Shown: positions 5,420 through 7,184 of the stretch, piece by piece
Position numbering within the stretch: position 1 is the stretch's first letter
Layout of the letters: each line of letters opens with the position of its first letter
NCBI GenBank assembly: GCA_003152255.1
Contig: PLZT01000524.1
Location: forward strand, 804 to 7,987
Direction: 5' to 3'
DNA: 7,184 nucleotides
DNA from: Methylocystaceae bacterium
GTDB taxonomy: Bacteria > Pseudomonadota > Alphaproteobacteria > Rhizobiales > Beijerinckiaceae
Notes under the pieces: model-generated
Told to the model about the DNA's origin: nothing
Database searches by the model: none
Seen by the model: only the letters and a program-made list of their open reading frames with translations
Made by a program: the position numbers and the translations under genes

Positions 5420-6682
5420 TTATCTCGACAGCAGGCTTCTTTTGCGAATGGGCCGCCTCATGCGCGAAAATGTCGCGACCAGTTCGACATGCGGCGAGAA
5501 GCGGAACTGATCGATTGGCGTGACTTCTCCCAGCGCATATCCGCCAGCGATCAGAATCCCGGCGTCGCGCGCGAAGCTGTGAGCGTCGCAGGACACGGCG
5601 ACGATCTTGTCGACGCTCGATTTGACGAGTTGCTCGGCCTGGGCGGCGGCGCCTGCGCGCGGCGGATCGAACACCACCGCGTCGAACTCCGAAAGCTCCT
5701 TGGCGTCGAGCGGTTTGCGAAACAGATCGCGCGCCTCGGCTATCGCCAGCCGCATCCCGGCCTTCGCGCGCGCGGCCTCGGTCAGCGCGGCGATCGCTTC
5801 GACGTCATTGTCGTAGGCGCAAACGCGCGCATGGGCGGAAAGACGCAAGGCGAAAGCGCCGAGGCCGCAGAAGAGATCCGCGACGCGCTTCGCGCCGCCG
5901 ACGGCGGCTGACACATGGCGCGCGATCTCTTCCTCGCCCGCCGTCGTCGCTTGCAAGAAACTTCCCGGCGGCAGCGCGACCACGGCGTCGCCAACCGCGA
6001 CGCGCGGCTTGCGGCGCAGCGCGATGACGCGGCCGTGATTCGACAACCGCGCGAGATCATGTCGCTCCGCGACGGCGATCACCGCCTTGGCCTCGTCCTC
6101 GGACAGCGCGCCGGGGCCGCGCAGGTCGATGTCGAGACCCTCGAGCGTCAGCGTCGCCGCTATGTCGAGCGGCTTGCCCTTGCCGGCCAAGGCCTTGGCG
6201 AGCGCCCTGGCCGCCGGCAGCGCCGGCGCGAGGCCAGGTTCGAGCAAGGGACAGGCGTCGATTTCGACGATCTCATGCGAGCGCGCCTGCATGAAGCCGA
6301 CCCGCGCCCGCCCGGCGGCGGCGCGCGCGTGAAAAGTGACGCGGCGCCGGCCTGCGCCATGCGCGTCGATCAGCGGCGCGACTTCCGCCGCGACGCCGGC
6401 GTTGCGCAGCGCCGCGACGACAAGGCCGCGCTTCCATTGGCCATAAGCGTCCGGCGCCAGCGCCTGCACCGCGCAGCCGCCGCAAACCCCGTAATGCCCG
6501 CAGATCGGCGCGATGCGATCCTTTGAGGGCTCGAGGATTTCGATCATCCGCGCGTGATCGCCTTGAACCTCGGCGGCGACGCTTTCGCCGGCCAAGGCGT
6601 AAGGGACGAAGATCAAGCGCTCGCCCAGTCGCGCGACGCCTTCGCCGCGATGGCCGATCCGCTCGACGACAAGCTTTTCCAT
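5420..6682 (-). CDS. Class I SAM-dependent RNA uracil-C5 methyltransferase (RlmD/TrmA family)
   Basis: Methylates carbon 5 of a uridine in 23S rRNA or tRNA. The 420-residue product has a short TRAM-like RNA-binding start (about 1-50), then CGHYGVCGGC (61-70) and DACP (C144): C61, C67, C70 and C144 match the four [4Fe-4S] ligands of RlmD-type enzymes. The methyltransferase domain follows: FLQATTAGEE (242-251), SAM motif ADLFCGLGAFALRL (268-281), FDPPRAGA (338-345), VSCDAHSFARD (363-373) with nucleophile C365, and SPHVEL (396-401) with catalytic E400. The more usual SCNP tetrapeptide is SCDA here. ATG 6682 is chosen because homologues begin MEKLxVERIGHRGEG and because it follows the tlyA stop by two bases; the frame further upstream is a shadow of tlyA. 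Family membership is firm; which uridine is modified (RlmC, RlmD or TrmA role) cannot be decided from the sequence. Confidence 0.92.
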   Translation of the reverse strand: MEKLVVERIGHRGEGVARLGERLIFVPYALAGESVAAEVQGDHARMIEILEPSKDRIAPICGHYGVCGGCAVQALAPDAYGQWKRGLVVAALRNAGVAAEVAPLIDAHGAGRRRVTFHARAAAGRARVGFMQARSHEIVEIDACPLLEPGLAPALPAARALAKALAGKGKPLDIAATLTLEGLDIDLRGPGALSEDEAKAVIAVAERHDLARLSNHGRVIALRRKPRVAVGDAVVALPPGSFLQATTAGEEEIARHVSAAVGGAKRVADLFCGLGAFALRLSAHARVCAYDNDVEAIAALTEAARAKAGMRLAIAEARDLFRKPLDAKELSEFDAVVFDPPRAGAAAQAEQLVKSSVDKIVAVSCDAHSFARDAGILIAGGYALGEVTPIDQFRFSPHVELVATFSRMRRPIRKRSLLSR

Positions 6683-6684
6683 GC

Positions 6685-7184
6685 TCAAGATTTTTGTCCG
6701 CAAAGGAGAAATTCGCGGTTGCCATCGCCGCCTTCGATCGGCGAAGGGCAAAGGCCCTTGAGGCGCCAGCCAAGCCCTTCGACCTCTTGCGCGACGCGCG
6801 CGCAAACTTCCTTATGCACCAAAACGTCGCGCACGACGCCCTTTTTCACCGCGGCGCGCCCCGCCTCGAACTGCGGCTTGATCAGCGCGATCAATGTCGC
6901 GTCCGGCGCGGCGAGCGCCAGCACGTTCGGCAGGATCAGCGCCAGCGAAATAAAGCTGGCGTCGCAGACGATCAGACTCGGCGGCTCCGCGAGATGTGTT
7001 GGCTCAAGCGCGCGGGCGTCGAGCCGCTCCAGCGCGGTGACGCGCGCGTCGCCCTTTATGCGCGGATGCAATTGTCCATGGCCGACATCGACGGCGACGA
7101 CATGGCGCGCGCCGCGCGTCAGCAGCACATCGGTGAAGCCGCCCGTCGAAGCGCCTATGTCGAGGCAATAGCGCCCGAGCGGGT
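6685..7184 (-). CDS. tlyA: TlyA family rRNA 2'-O-methyltransferase, 5' part outside window
   Basis: Members methylate ribose 2'-OH groups of cytidines in 16S and/or 23S rRNA; some were once called hemolysin A. The window holds the C-terminal 165 codons, open to the right edge, which is the FtsJ-like methyltransferase domain; the N-terminal S4 RNA-binding domain lies outside. Visible motifs are the SAM-binding LDIGASTGGFTDVLLTRGA, VVAVDVGHGQLHP, the LIVCDASFISL segment, LIALIKPQFEAG with the conserved lysine, and the C-terminal SPIEGGDGNREFL. An internal ATG at 7128 is not the start, because the SAM motif lies upstream of it in the same frame. The stop TGA is followed after two bases by the ATG of the rlmD-like gene, so the two rRNA-modification genes are almost certainly co-transcribed and translationally coupled. 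Confidence 0.95.
   Translation of the reverse strand, partial: PLGRYCLDIGASTGGFTDVLLTRGARHVVAVDVGHGQLHPRIKGDARVTALERLDARALEPTHLAEPPSLIVCDASFISLALILPNVLALAAPDATLIALIKPQFEAGRAAVKKGVVRDVLVHKEVCARVAQEVEGLGWRLKGLCPSPIEGGDGNREFLLCGQKS

Overview
The window looks like ordinary chromosome of a high-GC alphaproteobacterium, most likely from the order Hyphomicrobiales (Rhizobiales); a methylotroph-type family such as Methylocystaceae or Beijerinckiaceae would fit, but the genus cannot be fixed from sequence reading alone. The reasons are the gene content (a short NifU/IscU-like scaffold beside folE, hisI and a patatin; tlyA coupled to an rlmD-type methyltransferase), the codon choice, and a pair of palindromic intergenic elements that resemble dispersed repeats of that order. 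I see no prophage, insertion sequence, CRISPR array, tRNA or rRNA, and no defence or biosynthetic cluster.

Layout. Positions 1-977 hold two leftward genes: an NifU_N/IscU-type scaffold-like protein and then ruvC, which runs off the left edge. A divergent intergenic region of about 300 bp (978-1285) follows. Rightward genes fill 1286-3463: folE (GTP cyclohydrolase I) overlaps hisI (phosphoribosyl-AMP cyclohydrolase) by one base, and after 121 bp comes a patatin-like phospholipase. Two palindromic elements fill most of the convergent gap 3464-3592. From 3593 to the right edge everything reads leftward: a D-2-hydroxyacid dehydrogenase-type FAD oxidase, a small 39-residue ORF with a strong ribosome binding site and a hydrophobic N-terminus that was easy to miss (5071-5190), a non-coding stretch with phased A-tracts, an rlmD/trmA-type RNA uracil methyltransferase with an Fe-S cysteine set, and the 3' part of tlyA, which continues beyond the window.

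How the genes work together. They are mainly housekeeping: recombination (ruvC), Fe-S metabolism, pterin/folate entry (folE), histidine synthesis (hisI), lipid hydrolysis (patatin), 2-hydroxyacid oxidation and RNA modification (tlyA, rlmD-like). The tightest functional pairs are folE-hisI, two metal-dependent nucleotide-ring hydrolases that are translationally adjacent, and tlyA-rlmD-like, two rRNA methyltransferases separated by 2 nt. I did not find a convincing new system. The items most worth a second look are the small ORF at 5071-5190 and the double palindromic element at 3462-3574.
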